Source: Planomicrobium okeanokoites | GTDB lineage: Bacteria > Bacillota > Bacilli > Bacillales_A > Planococcaceae | Length of the DNA stretch: 64,000 nucleotides | NCBI RefSeq assembly: GCF_003428875.1 | Contig: NZ_QQRS01000003.1 | Span: 62,001 to 126,000, forward strand | Reading direction: 5' to 3' | Shown: positions 41,054-50,320 of the stretch, piece after piece | Layout: each line of letters begins with the position of its first letter | Position numbering within the stretch: the first letter of the stretch is position 1 | Notes under the pieces: model-generated | Databases searched by the model: none | Seen by the model: the letters and a program-made list of their open reading frames with translations, nothing else | What the model was told of the DNA's origin: nothing | Position numbers and translations under genes: made by a program

Positions 41054-43423
41054 ATGAAGAAGTCAGTCAGTGTTTTATTGGCAGCAAGCCTTTTGGCGTC
41101 TGCGCCGTGGTCATCGGTTGTGGCGGACTCGCCGAAAGTTACATACGTAAATGCGCTTGAAGAGCAGGACGGCAGCAAATTCAACAGTGAAAACTATGAT
41201 TTTAAGAAGTTTTCGGCAATCGGACCGAAATTGGAAGAAATCGCAAAATCGTCCAACCGCGTAAAAGTGGAGGTGACAGGCACCTCGTCTGATGGCCACC
41301 CGTTGTATGTTGTGACGATTGCAGACCCTGAATCGCAAGGCAAGTTCGGCAAGATCCAGGCTTTGCGCAAGCAGATGTTCAAAAATCCGGGGAAAGCACA
41401 GGATTGGGTAGCGGAAAATCCGGATTTCAAAGTGCCGATCATGATCAACGGTTCGATTCACGGCACGGAATTTGTCGGCAGTGACGCGACTTTGCAGCTG
41501 ATCGAACGTTTTGCGACGCAAAACGATGACACCACAAAAGAGATTTTGGCGAATAACGTCCTCATTTTCAATGTCGTGGCAAACCCGGATGGCCGTGTCG
41601 ACGCGACGCGTTTTAACGGCGAAGGCATCGACTTGAACCGCGATTTCGTCACCCAGTCACAGCCGGAAACCCAGCAGACGGTTGAGTTGATTACCGAATG
41701 GAATCCGATGGTGTTCCTGGATACCCACGGCTACGTGAAAAATTATGCGCCGAACAAGCAGGGCTTGATCGAGCCATGTACGCCGCCGCATAATCCGAAC
41801 TATGAATACGATCTGTACAATAAATGGGCTTACGGCCAAGCCGAAGCGATGGAAGCGGAAATCATGGGCAATAAAGCGGGATACGAAGGTGCGCTTTATC
41901 AGGACATGACGGGTACTTACGTGCCGCAGCGTGACGATGCGGCTGGCTGGGATGATTATCCGCCGATCTTCACGCCGATGTATGCGATGTACCACGGTGC
42001 ATATGGCCACACACTTGAAGCGCCGACCAATGATGAAGACGGCGTGAAATGGATGTACGATGCGGTGATGGGTGCATTGAAATACGCCACAGACAATAAA
42101 CAGGAAATGATCTCTGACCAGATGGAAGTGTTCGAACGCGGCATCAATTTCGACCACCCGACCCACGCAGAAGGTTTCTTCCCGAAAGCATACGTTTTGC
42201 CGGTCGATGAACAGGATCCGACTGTCACTGAAAAAGCGGTCAACCATTTGATCAAAAACGACATCGACGTCGTGCGCGCTTCCAAAGCGTTCACCGTTGA
42301 AGGCGTAACATACGACAAAGGCTCTTACATCGTCCACATGAATCAGGCGAAGGCCGGTCTTGCCAACACATTCCTTTGGGATGGCGAGGATATCACGAAC
42401 GATACGCCTTCTATGTATGACATTTCCGCATGGAGCTTGCCAGAACTTTGGGGCTTCGAGGCGAATCCTGTGACGACGGCTGTTGATGTTGCAGCGGCGA
42501 AAGTCAAAGAAGTGAAAAACCAAGGTGCAGTTTCCGGCAAAGGGCCGTTCGTCATCCCGAATTCTTCCGTGCAAGCGGTCGAACTCGTCAACAACTTGCT
42601 CGCTTCTGGCGTTGAAGTGAAGCGCGGTGCGGAAGGCTATTTCTATACAGCAGCTCCTGCCAATAAAATTGCGGCTGCCGTAAAAGAATCCGGCCTGCAA
42701 ATCGAGTCGGCAAAAATGCCCGCTGACGCTGAAGCAATTTCTTCTGTCAAAGTAGCTTTGCTTGAAGACGGCGGGATGAATAAACAGCAAACCCACGCCG
42801 GCATGAACTTGGCACTTGAGCGTCTCGGATTTGATGTAACCGAATTGTCGCCGGTTGAAGTGGTAGAAGCGGGTCTTAGCGGATTCGATGCTTTCATTTA
42901 CAACGGCACTGAAAGTCTGATTTCACCGACTCAGTCACGTGAAGGGAATAAAGAATTCGGTTTCCAAAATCCTGCACAGTATGACGCATTCAAAGCGAAT
43001 GTTGAAAGCTTCATTGCTGATGGCGGCAAATACATCGCAGCAGGTGCCGGCGCATCCCGCGCAACGAAATCGCTCGGCTTGACGGATGCGACAGTCAACG
43101 TCGGCGGCTCCAACAGCAACGGCATCGTCTCCATCGACTACGACGGCAGCGGCCTGACAGCCGGCTACAGCCAGGACGATATCGGTTTCGTCTACCGTCC
43201 GGTTTGGTACAGCGGAGTCGAAGCGGATGAAGTACAAGCGTCTTACGACGAAGGTGACTTCTTCATCGCCGGCCACTGGAAAGGCAGCGAAGCCGCAGCC
43301 AGCCAGCCCGTATTAATCCAGGAAAACGACAAGGACGTAACGCTGATCGGTCTCGAGCCAGCATTCCGCGACCATACGGATTACCTGTTCCGTCTGATGT
43401 CCAATGCATTGTTTACTAAATGA
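41054..43423 (+). CDS. Secreted M14-family zinc carboxypeptidase
   Basis: A 789-residue exported peptidase. A Sec signal spans about residues 1-24 (LLAASLLASAPWSSVVADS). The zinc site is His-x-x-Glu in GSIHGTEFVG plus His in FLDTHGYV; GIDLNRDF carries substrate-binding Asn-Arg and YGHTLEAP the catalytic Glu. Residues about 480-789 form an extra region (KVALLEDGGMNKQQTHAGMN, GLSGFDAFIYNG) like a class I glutamine amidotransferase or ThuA fold. GGGGAG precedes the ATG. It probably trims extracellular peptides. Confidence 0.88.
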   Translation: MKKSVSVLLAASLLASAPWSSVVADSPKVTYVNALEEQDGSKFNSENYDFKKFSAIGPKLEEIAKSSNRVKVEVTGTSSDGHPLYVVTIADPESQGKFGKIQALRKQMFKNPGKAQDWVAENPDFKVPIMINGSIHGTEFVGSDATLQLIERFATQNDDTTKEILANNVLIFNVVANPDGRVDATRFNGEGIDLNRDFVTQSQPETQQTVELITEWNPMVFLDTHGYVKNYAPNKQGLIEPCTPPHNPNYEYDLYNKWAYGQAEAMEAEIMGNKAGYEGALYQDMTGTYVPQRDDAAGWDDYPPIFTPMYAMYHGAYGHTLEAPTNDEDGVKWMYDAVMGALKYATDNKQEMISDQMEVFERGINFDHPTHAEGFFPKAYVLPVDEQDPTVTEKAVNHLIKNDIDVVRASKAFTVEGVTYDKGSYIVHMNQAKAGLANTFLWDGEDITNDTPSMYDISAWSLPELWGFEANPVTTAVDVAAAKVKEVKNQGAVSGKGPFVIPNSSVQAVELVNNLLASGVEVKRGAEGYFYTAAPANKIAAAVKESGLQIESAKMPADAEAISSVKVALLEDGGMNKQQTHAGMNLALERLGFDVTELSPVEVVEAGLSGFDAFIYNGTESLISPTQSREGNKEFGFQNPAQYDAFKANVESFIADGGKYIAAGAGASRATKSLGLTDATVNVGGSNSNGIVSIDYDGSGLTAGYSQDDIGFVYRPVWYSGVEADEVQASYDEGDFFIAGHWKGSEAAASQPVLIQENDKDVTLIGLEPAFRDHTDYLFRLMSNALFTK

Positions 43424-43425
43424 AG

Positions 43426-43463
43426 ATGAGAGGGAGGAGCCATGGGGCTTCTCTCTTTTTTTG
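43426..43463 (+). terminator. Intrinsic terminator after the carboxypeptidase gene
   Basis: AGAGGGAGGAGCC and GGCTTCTCTCT pair around ATGG, followed by TTTTTTT. Confidence 0.8.
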
Positions 43464-43489
43464 TGGTGTTAGTGTTAGCATATTCGGCT

Positions 43490-43797
43490 TATACGACACC
43501 AAAATGACGTTATACGACAACAAAAGCAATCTATACGACACTAAAAATCCCATATACGACATCTAACCGTGACCCAAAGAACCAAACCCCTTATTGGCCG
43601 AAAACGGGCGGAGGCCGAAGCCCCGCCCCAGCAGTCCGCGCGGCGGACTGCGACCAATCGGATCTCCAGCCGAGTGAGGGAATGTGAATTGGGGCACGTG
43701 AGGATACTGAGTCTATACGACAACAAACCGACGCTATACGATACTAAAAGAGAGCTATACGTCAACAAATGGTATCCATACGACATAGCCCCCCATA
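43490..43797 (-). repeat. Composite element: two GTCGTATA arrays around a D twin hairpin
   Basis: TATACGAC cores at 43490, 43511, 43532 and 43553, a D hairpin at 43606-43651 (its first palindrome imperfect), then cores at 43714, 43735, 43756 and 43777. It is 308 bp, the same as the copy at 40.5 kb and in the same polarity. It lies between convergent genes. Confidence 0.9.
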
Positions 43798-43845
43798 AAA
43801 AAAGAAGCCACGGATTAACCGCAGCTCCTTTGAAATAAATCCTAT

Positions 43846-44217
43846 TCAAATTTTCACTTTCAACAAACGCTGCTCTTCCTCTTCCTTCGGCACAATCATA
43901 AACTTGGAAACTAGGAACGCCGCCAAAAACAGGGAACAGGCAAACGCCGTGTTATTGCTGTTGATGAGCGCGTGCTGCACAGTATCCGTACGAATATGAG
44001 ACAGCGTGCCGACCGCCACATTCAGCAGATACGAACCGAAGAATCCGGCGAAGGCGATGACCATCAAATAATGCCCAGCCAATTTTCTTTTATCGAAACG
44101 CGTTTCCCACCTGGTCGTCCGCTTGATTGCCAATGTGTCCCGAATCTGCCACACCAGCGCATAACCGAATCCACCTATCGTCAGCGCCACAAAAATATAG
44201 CCTATGAAATTCTCCAT
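43846..44217 (-). CDS. Four-helix membrane protein of unknown function
   Basis: A 123-residue protein with hydrophobic stretches at about residues 4-22, 46-66 and 85-105 and basic loops (LAIKRTTRWETRFDKRK). GGGGAGGC lies before the ATG at 44217. Not recognised. It ends in an acidic and basic tail. The nearest minus-strand gene upstream (the SnoaL-like gene) ends 35 bp away. Confidence 0.6.
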   Translation of the reverse strand: MENFIGYIFVALTIGGFGYALVWQIRDTLAIKRTTRWETRFDKRKLAGHYLMVIAFAGFFGSYLLNVAVGTLSHIRTDTVQHALINSNNTAFACSLFLAAFLVSKFMIVPKEEEEQRLLKVKI

Positions 44218-44252
44218 ACTCCAGCCTCCCCATTTCATTTATTCACAGTGAA

Positions 44253-44681
44253 TCAGAACACTTCATGCGTATTTTTCGCTAATGCGCCGAGCTCATAAAG
44301 AATCGCCGCATCGCTGTTCTCGCACCACATCTCGCTGACTTTTCCGTCTGTAAATGTAAACAGGATCATACCCGTTTCCTTGACGCGCTGATCCTCAGCC
44401 GGAATATTGAACCAGCCGCCTTTGTACGTCATCCAGCCCGTGTAGCGCACGACCAGCTTACTGTCCTGCTCGATTACATCGTCCAAAGTCCACTCGTCGT
44501 CATGGAAAACCTGCCGGTACCACTTCATGAAGCCTTTCATCTGCTCACGGGAATTTTCGCCGTTCCTCGAATGGTAGACGAAATCTTCCGTCGTCAATTC
44601 TTCAAGCACGCTCAAATCGCCTTTTGTAAAATACTCCGCAAACCATCGCTCTGCAACCATTCTTTTCTCACTGCTCACCAT
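44253..44681 (-). CDS. SnoaL/NTF2-like protein
   Basis: A 142-residue cone-shaped NTF2-fold protein. VAERWFAEYFTKGDLSVLEE, EDFVYHSRNGENSREQMKGF and GWFNIPAEDQRVKETGMIL match ester cyclase or SnoaL-like families. The fold binds small molecules, and no catalytic set is certain. GGAGG precedes the ATG, which overlaps the end of the upstream membrane protein gene by 14 bp. Confidence 0.8.
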   Translation of the reverse strand: MVSSEKRMVAERWFAEYFTKGDLSVLEELTTEDFVYHSRNGENSREQMKGFMKWYRQVFHDDEWTLDDVIEQDSKLVVRYTGWMTYKGGWFNIPAEDQRVKETGMILFTFTDGKVSEMWCENSDAAILYELGALAKNTHEVF

Positions 44682-44937
44682 TGTCTACCTCCATAAAATT
44701 ATCAGTTCGTTTTTCTTTAAACAAAAATCTATAGATTCCCCAAATAATAAATCCTATACCACACAATATGAATAAAGAGAAGATCCTCCATATCAAAGCG
44801 GGCGGCGGGATGCTGCTGCCATCCCCAATCGGTCCGATTCGCGGGGCCGTTAACTCGTGGATTGCCAAGAAGGATAAGAGAATCATGGCAATTCCACCAT
44901 ACAGCAGCACATGCTTTTTCATCCGTTCCCTTGTCAT
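44668..44937 (-). CDS. Small two-helix membrane protein
   Basis: An 89-residue protein with helices LLYGGIAMILLSFLAIHEL and IFSLFILCGIGFIIWGIYRF and a short Gly/Pro-rich outside loop between them. The ATG at 44937 has GGAG 8 bases upstream; longer starts lack a site. It overlaps the SnoaL-like gene and forms its operon. Not recognised. Confidence 0.6.
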   Translation of the reverse strand: MTRERMKKHVLLYGGIAMILLSFLAIHELTAPRIGPIGDGSSIPPPALIWRIFSLFILCGIGFIIWGIYRFLFKEKRTDNFMEVDNGEQ

Positions 44938-45050
44938 TGGCATCGCTCCGTTTCCTTTTAATAAAAGATACTGATTATTAATACGTTCTGACTGCACTCA
45001 AGTTTCAAAAAATGGAAGTAATTCCTTTTAAGGAGAGAGGCATCATTTTA

Positions 45051-46100
45051 TTATTCATTCAATAAAAACGCAATCAGTTCATCAACATCCTCATATTTCA
45101 TCCTATCTTCATATCCAATTTCCAGGCTGTCACCCGACAGATCGTCCGCTTCCAGAGAAATGGTTTCCACCCGGATTTCTGGTTCCAGATGCGTTGCGAT
45201 AAAGCCAAAGATTGTTTCCAGGTCTTCCGCAAAATAAGGGTTGCCCGAAGTGAAGCCATCTTCCTGGTACGTAATTGTTATATGAGCAGATGTGCATTCT
45301 GCAGTTTCGCTCACTTCTATACAGTGTAACCAAGGGTCTTCGTCATCCCCGTGCTCTTTGGCAAATTGATTGCCGAAATAGAAACGCTCGTTTTCAATAG
45401 CAGCTGCTTCATCTTGCAGCTGGCGCACCAATTCATGGGAAACTATTAGCGGATGGTATGTCTTTAATATGGTCAAAAACTCTTCTTTATTTTTAGCTTC
45501 AGCGAGTGGTTCCATGAAAAGATCCAGGGAATAGGAGGAGGATTCATCGGCGATAACAATATTATCAAGGTCGGCCTGACTCTCCACGATCAACTGGTAG
45601 AGGGTGTAGTAACGGTCCAGTCCATCTGCCGCAAACATTTTAAAATTTATACCTTCATGATCCATCAAGATTAAGGAAATGGATTCATAATTATAATTCA
45701 ACCGAATGTCGGGATTCTCTTCACCTGTGAAACCCATTTCCTTGATAACCGGAATAACGGTTTTTAATTTCTGAAATTCTTTATCCGCTTCCAGTGCATA
45801 TGAATAATCATCTTCGATTACTGAATGATCGGAAGAATCAACAATGACATTAAAGCGTATATCTTCATCGGTTTCAGGAGATACGATGAATTCAGGCGAG
45901 GCGCCCATTCCATACGTCCGTGTCTCGATAATATCTATTTCAAAGCCATATTTTTCTTCTATATAATTCTTGACGACATAATCAGGCGGAGCATTTTCCA
46001 TTAACGGAGAGAATTGAAAATAGAGATAGCCGATACTGACTGCAATCAAGGCAACGAACAGGCCAACCACACTTAGAATAATTTTCATCGTTTTGCTCAC
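45051..46100 (-). CDS. Membrane-anchored protein of unknown function
   Basis: A 349-residue protein with one N-terminal helix (about residues 5-27) and a large acidic exported domain. Repeated strand-rich patches (DPWLHCIEVSETAECTSAH) contain two Cys that might pair. A GTG start is preceded by GGAGGGGG. Not recognised. Its 5' end faces the divergent neighbour at 46224. Confidence 0.55.
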   Translation of the reverse strand: MSKTMKIILSVVGLFVALIAVSIGYLYFQFSPLMENAPPDYVVKNYIEEKYGFEIDIIETRTYGMGASPEFIVSPETDEDIRFNVIVDSSDHSVIEDDYSYALEADKEFQKLKTVIPVIKEMGFTGEENPDIRLNYNYESISLILMDHEGINFKMFAADGLDRYYTLYQLIVESQADLDNIVIADESSSYSLDLFMEPLAEAKNKEEFLTILKTYHPLIVSHELVRQLQDEAAAIENERFYFGNQFAKEHGDDEDPWLHCIEVSETAECTSAHITITYQEDGFTSGNPYFAEDLETIFGFIATHLEPEIRVETISLEADDLSGDSLEIGYEDRMKYEDVDELIAFLLNE

Positions 46101-46223
46101 TATTATCCCCCTCCAGCTCTACTCTAATTAAACCACAATTCTGTATATTGTCATGGATTTTTTTGGTAATATTAATGAAAAGAAAAAACTTGTGAAAACT
46201 GGAGTCAGAAGGGGGGAGCGGTT

Positions 46224-46778
46224 ATGCGGAAACGGTTTTTGATGGTCCTGGTTGGGCTTGCTGCTGTAATTGTCGTCGGCTGGCTTGCCATGTGGTTCAT
46301 CGCAACATATGAGCCGACACCCGATCAGCGAGAAGTTGAAGAAATTGTGCACGAACGGGATCTGGTGGAATTTGGGGAAGTCGAAGGGGCGTTTTTGCTG
46401 ACTCCCCGAAACTATGGCTATTACGACAGTGAGAATATCTACGTTGTTGAGCAGTATCTCGATAAAGGCGGCGATTATGCCAGCCAATATGCTGTCATTG
46501 AAAAAGGTGCGGCGTTAACGGAATCCGACAAGCCAGTAATTGAACAGCTTGCCGCTAAAGAGACATTCCAAAATGATTATGTGGATGATTTCCAAGTGCT
46601 TTCGAAACACCGTGTGACTGTCTTTAGAAATGAAGAAAAAACCGAGGAGCATTGGTTTTTCAAAGTGACCTATAAATATGACGGCGAGTACTTTTTGACA
46701 TTCGTGCTTCCGGAACCAGCCATCGAAAACAGATTCAACTTTTTTGCGGAGGGTTATGAGCAATTTTTGCAGTTTTAA
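46224..46778 (+). CDS. Membrane-anchored protein of unknown function
   Basis: A 184-residue protein with an N-terminal helix (LMVLVGLAAVIVVGWLAMWF) and a mixed soluble domain after it. GGGGGGAG precedes the ATG. No known motif was seen. It ends before a 21-bp array. Confidence 0.55.
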   Translation: MRKRFLMVLVGLAAVIVVGWLAMWFIATYEPTPDQREVEEIVHERDLVEFGEVEGAFLLTPRNYGYYDSENIYVVEQYLDKGGDYASQYAVIEKGAALTESDKPVIEQLAAKETFQNDYVDDFQVLSKHRVTVFRNEEKTEEHWFFKVTYKYDGEYFLTFVLPEPAIENRFNFFAEGYEQFLQF

Positions 46779-46832
46779 TTAAGGGAAGAAAGCAGCTGTG
46801 AGCATCCAGATCTTTTACTGGATGACTGGATT

Positions 46833-46935
46833 TATACGGCAAAAAAGTTTATACGTCACTATAACGCCGCTATACGACACCATAAGCAATCTATACGACA
46901 CCAAATCGAATCTATACGACATCGCCACCACAAAA
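46833..46935 (-). repeat. GTCGTATA array between convergent genes
   Basis: TATACGAC-type cores on the plus strand at 46833, 46850, 46871, 46892 and 46913; all but the first interval (17 bp) are 21 bp. No D hairpin is attached. The array is sense-oriented downstream of the DUF817 gene on the minus strand. Confidence 0.85.
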
Positions 46936-46939
46936 AGTC

Positions 46940-46984
46940 CAAAAGAAAGCAGCCGCGATAATCAATCGCAGCTGCTTTCTTTCA
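46940..46984. terminator. Bidirectional terminator
   Basis: AAAGAAAGCAGCCGCGAT and ATCGCAGCTGCTTTCTTT pair around a short loop. It ends the DUF817 gene and the plus-strand unit. Confidence 0.9.
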
Positions 46985-47776
46985 TTCCAGTTTCAATTCG
47001 CTTTCACCAACAAGCTCCCTCTCCCCAAGGCCACTCTTCACCCGCTTCAGCTGGGCGACAATGATGATGCTGATGATGACCAATAGCGCCCAGGAACTGA
47101 TTTTGCCGATGTGGACGATGGTCCAGGCGGCTTGCTGGTCGGGGTATTGCCAGGCGCCGAAAAAGGTGGTGATGTTTTCGGCGATCCAGATGAAGAATCC
47201 GATTAGCACGAATGCCAGCAGGAGCGGCATCTTGAAGACGCGATCAAGCAGACGGAACGACACAAACGTTTTGAAGAACACGATGACGAGCAGCGCTTTC
47301 AGCACCCAGCGTACATCATACGAGAAATGATGCGTGAAAAAGTTCAGGTAGATCAGCGCGCTGATGCCGCCGGCGTAGACGGCTTTCGGCCAGTGGATCA
47401 TCTGCAGGTCGAGTCGCCGCCACGACTGGATGATGTAGCTCGCAACGCTTGCGTACATGAAGCCGCTGTAGAGCGGCACGCCGAACACCTTGCTGTAGGC
47501 GTCTTCGGGATAGGCCCAGGAACCCATATGCACTTTGAAGATTTCGAGTGCCAGGCCAATCAGGTGAAAGACGCAGATCGTCTTCAATTCGTCTTTCGTT
47601 TCAAGGCCGGATGTCAGCATGAAAACCTGTCCGAGAAGGCAGGCGATCAGCAGGAAATCATAGCGCGGCAAATAGGGAATCTCGACAAATTTCGAAACGG
47701 CCAGCGCAGCGAAGATGATGAGCGGGAAGATGCAGGCAAGCGCTTGCTGCCACGTAAAATGGATCAGGTATTTCAC
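46982..47776 (-). CDS. DUF817 membrane protein
   Basis: A 264-residue polytopic protein with about eight helices. HMGSWAYPEDAYSKVFGVPL, FFTHHFSYDVRWVL and FGAWQYPDQQAAWTIVHIGK are DUF817 landmarks. GGAGG lies 9 bases before a GTG start at 47776. The family has no settled function. A terminator ends it on the minus strand. Confidence 0.85.
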   Translation of the reverse strand: MKYLIHFTWQQALACIFPLIIFAALAVSKFVEIPYLPRYDFLLIACLLGQVFMLTSGLETKDELKTICVFHLIGLALEIFKVHMGSWAYPEDAYSKVFGVPLYSGFMYASVASYIIQSWRRLDLQMIHWPKAVYAGGISALIYLNFFTHHFSYDVRWVLKALLVIVFFKTFVSFRLLDRVFKMPLLLAFVLIGFFIWIAENITTFFGAWQYPDQQAAWTIVHIGKISSWALLVIISIIIVAQLKRVKSGLGERELVGESELKLE

Positions 47777-47947
47777 GGTTCGGCACCTCCGGTTTTATTC
47801 GAATAAAGCTCTTAGCTTAAGAAGACGACAGTGCCGGGGCTCAGGTTTCCTACAGAAAAATAAAGGATTATCAGAATTTACAGAGAATTTATAATTATAT
47901 AGAATATGGCTATTGTCGCTTGAGCAGAATTGAATGGAGGGAAACGG

Positions 47948-50017
47948 ATGGACAAAAAGCTTCTCGGGATTTTTGCATTTATACTTTTGATCATTCTCCT
48001 TGCAGGCTGTCAGGAAGAACCGGAAGAAGAGACGACGGCGGACGAAGCGAAATCGGAAGAGACGTCGCAGGCAGAAACGCGGGCGCAGCAGTACATCGAG
48101 CTGTGGAACAACCAGGAATTTTCGAAGATGTATGGTTCCTTCCTGAATAAGGGCTCGAAAGACGTCTACGGCTCCCAAAATTTTGTGGCGTGGCAGGAAG
48201 ACATTTATGAACAGCTCGGCGTCAGCGATGTCAATGTGACGTATACGCCGCCGGAAGAAGCGGTGGATTACGCGGCGGACATGCCGGCGGATTTTGACAT
48301 CCACGTGGAGATGGAGACGATGGCGGGGCCGGTTGAATTCGACCAGACGCTGACGCTCCTGTACGAAACACATCAGGAGATGGAGGACTGGTTTGTCGAA
48401 TGGAACCCGACGTACATTTTGCCGCGGCTTGAAATGGGCGATGAAGTCGAGGTGCGTCTGACGGAACCGGTGCGCGGTGAGCTCGTCGACCGCAACGACA
48501 AGCCGATTGCCGTCAACAGCGACGCGATGATGGTCGGCGTCGTGCCACAGAATTTCAATACGCCGGAGCAGAAGGAAAAACTGGCCCGGGCACTTGAGAT
48601 GGATGTATCGGACATCGAAGCGGCCATGAATAAAAGCTGGGTGCAGCCGCATTATTTCGTGCCGATCAAACAAGTGCCGTCGAGCGACCAGCTGATGCTT
48701 GACCGCGTCTTCGCGGTGCCGGGCACGAAACAGGAGCCATCGGAGTTCCGTGAATATCCTTACGGCGAAGCGCTTGCGCATCTGACCGGCTATATCGGGC
48801 CGATTACGGGCGAGCAATTGGAGCAGTTGAAAGACCAAGGCTACGGCCCGAATGATATGATCGGCCGCCAAGGATTGGAGCGGGCGCTCGAAGACCGCCT
48901 GCGCGGCAAACCGGGCATGCAGGTCATCGCCCATAAACCGGCAGCGGGCACGGATCCTGTGACACTGTATGAAAACGATGCAGGCGAAGGCGAAGTCATC
49001 AAACTGACGATCGATGCCGAACTGCAGAAATCGATATTCGAATCGATGGCGGGTGAGCCCGGTGCCAGCGCTGCGGTCGACCCGGAAACCGGTGAAACCC
49101 TGGCACTGGTCAGTTCACCGTCCTACAATCCGAACGAATTCGTGAAAGGCATCACCGGCTCACGCTACCAGGAGCTGAACGATGCCAAGAACAAACCGCT
49201 GTTCAACCGTTTTGCCGCTTCCTATTCACCGGGCTCGGCAATCAAACCGGTGACCGCGGCGATCGGGCTTGAAGCAGGTGCCATCGATCCGGAAGAAGGC
49301 ATCGACATCGAAGGCAAACGCTGGCAGCTGAACGGTTCATGGGGCGGCTTCCATATTACGCGCCTTCACGATGACGTCAAAAATCCGGTCGATTTGCACA
49401 AAGCATTGGTCTATTCGGATAATATTTATTTCGCGCAAAAAGGGCTGGATATCGGCCGCGAAGACATGATCGACGGCTTCAAGGACTTCGGCTTCACGGA
49501 AGATATTCCGTTCGTGCTGAACCTGCAGCCGTCGCAGATTACGAATAACGGCTCGCTCGGCTCCGATGGCCAGACAGCGGACACGGCTTACGGCCAGGGT
49601 CAGATGCTCGTCAACATCCTGCATCTTGCGACAATGTACGAGCCGTTCCTGAACGGCGGCACGATGTACGAAGCCTCAATCTTCCTGGAAGAAGACGAGC
49701 CGACCGTCTGGAAAGAAGGACTGGTGAGCGACAACCACGCGGAGCTGCTGCAGACAGCGATGCGAAGCGCCATCACTGACGGCTACGCGAAATCCGCCAA
49801 TATCGGCGAAGTCGCTGTCGCCGGCAAGACAGGCACCGCCGAACTCAAGATGCGCACAGGTGACGCAGGCAAGGAAAACGGTTACTTCGTCGGCTACGAC
49901 TCCGAGAACCCGAACGCCATCATCGCCATGATGATCGAAGGGATCGAAGATGAGTCGAACGGCAGTGATTATGTGGCCGGCAAAGTGGCGGGCGTGTTGA
50001 AGGCTCACAAGGAATAA
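47948..50017 (+). CDS. Penicillin-binding transpeptidase lipoprotein (PBP3/MecA type)
   Basis: A 689-residue membrane-anchored class B PBP that cross-links peptidoglycan. A lipobox (LLAGC, Cys near residue 19) and acidic linker precede an NTF2-like MecA N-domain (QQYIELWNNQEFSKMYG). A dimerisation domain follows (LVDRNDKPIAVNSDAMMVGV). The transpeptidase motifs are SxxK in YSPGSAIKPVTA (about residue 424), SxN in VYSDNIYFA and KTGT in VAGKTGTAEL. The architecture is that of Bacillus subtilis PbpC and MecA; resistance is not implied. TGGAGGG supports the ATG at 47948. Confidence 0.9.
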   Translation: MDKKLLGIFAFILLIILLAGCQEEPEEETTADEAKSEETSQAETRAQQYIELWNNQEFSKMYGSFLNKGSKDVYGSQNFVAWQEDIYEQLGVSDVNVTYTPPEEAVDYAADMPADFDIHVEMETMAGPVEFDQTLTLLYETHQEMEDWFVEWNPTYILPRLEMGDEVEVRLTEPVRGELVDRNDKPIAVNSDAMMVGVVPQNFNTPEQKEKLARALEMDVSDIEAAMNKSWVQPHYFVPIKQVPSSDQLMLDRVFAVPGTKQEPSEFREYPYGEALAHLTGYIGPITGEQLEQLKDQGYGPNDMIGRQGLERALEDRLRGKPGMQVIAHKPAAGTDPVTLYENDAGEGEVIKLTIDAELQKSIFESMAGEPGASAAVDPETGETLALVSSPSYNPNEFVKGITGSRYQELNDAKNKPLFNRFAASYSPGSAIKPVTAAIGLEAGAIDPEEGIDIEGKRWQLNGSWGGFHITRLHDDVKNPVDLHKALVYSDNIYFAQKGLDIGREDMIDGFKDFGFTEDIPFVLNLQPSQITNNGSLGSDGQTADTAYGQGQMLVNILHLATMYEPFLNGGTMYEASIFLEEDEPTVWKEGLVSDNHAELLQTAMRSAITDGYAKSANIGEVAVAGKTGTAELKMRTGDAGKENGYFVGYDSENPNAIIAMMIEGIEDESNGSDYVAGKVAGVLKAHKE

Positions 50018-50027
50018 AGATGAGTGG

Positions 50028-50058
50028 GAAGAAGCGGCTGCGGCTGCTTCTTTTTTTG
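50028..50058 (+). terminator. Intrinsic terminator after the PBP gene
   Basis: AGAAGCGGC and GGCTGCTTCT pair (one mismatch), followed by TTTTTTT. Confidence 0.75.
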
Positions 50059-50070
50059 CGGTTTTTGGCG

Positions 50071-50178
50071 AGTTGGGCATAAAACGGGTGAAGTTGGGCA
50101 TATTCGGATCAAAGTTGGGCATAAAAGGAGTAAAGTTGGGCATATTCAGCATGAAGTTGGGCATAAAATTTTGGGAGG
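50071..50178 (+). repeat. AGTTGGGCATA array, 21-bp period
   Basis: Cores at 50071, 50092, 50113, 50134 and 50155, each 21 bp apart, begin 13 bp after the PBP terminator and run in the gene's direction. Confidence 0.9.
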
Positions 50179-50320
50179 CAGCACCTGCCGTTTGTTTTCA
50201 AGATGAGATAAAACTTAATAATAGAATGACTGTATAAATCCTCCTCTTTTACCATTTTATTCAGAATACTTATGTTAAGCTTGAAGGAGACGAAATAAGA
50301 GGTAAAGGGGTAATTTATCT

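Noticed and set aside
41657-42796. A 379-codon minus-strand frame
   Set aside because: It is fully antisense to the carboxypeptidase gene, lacks recognisable domains and a binding site.
40642-43849. Minus-strand frames at 40642-40917 and 43541-43849 rich in LSY and LLSY motifs
   Set aside because: They translate the GTCGTATA arrays and D hairpins and share sequence only because the elements do.
47795-48934. A 379-codon minus-strand frame rich in Arg, His and Phe
   Set aside because: It is antisense to the PBP gene; its composition reflects the opposite strand's codon bias.
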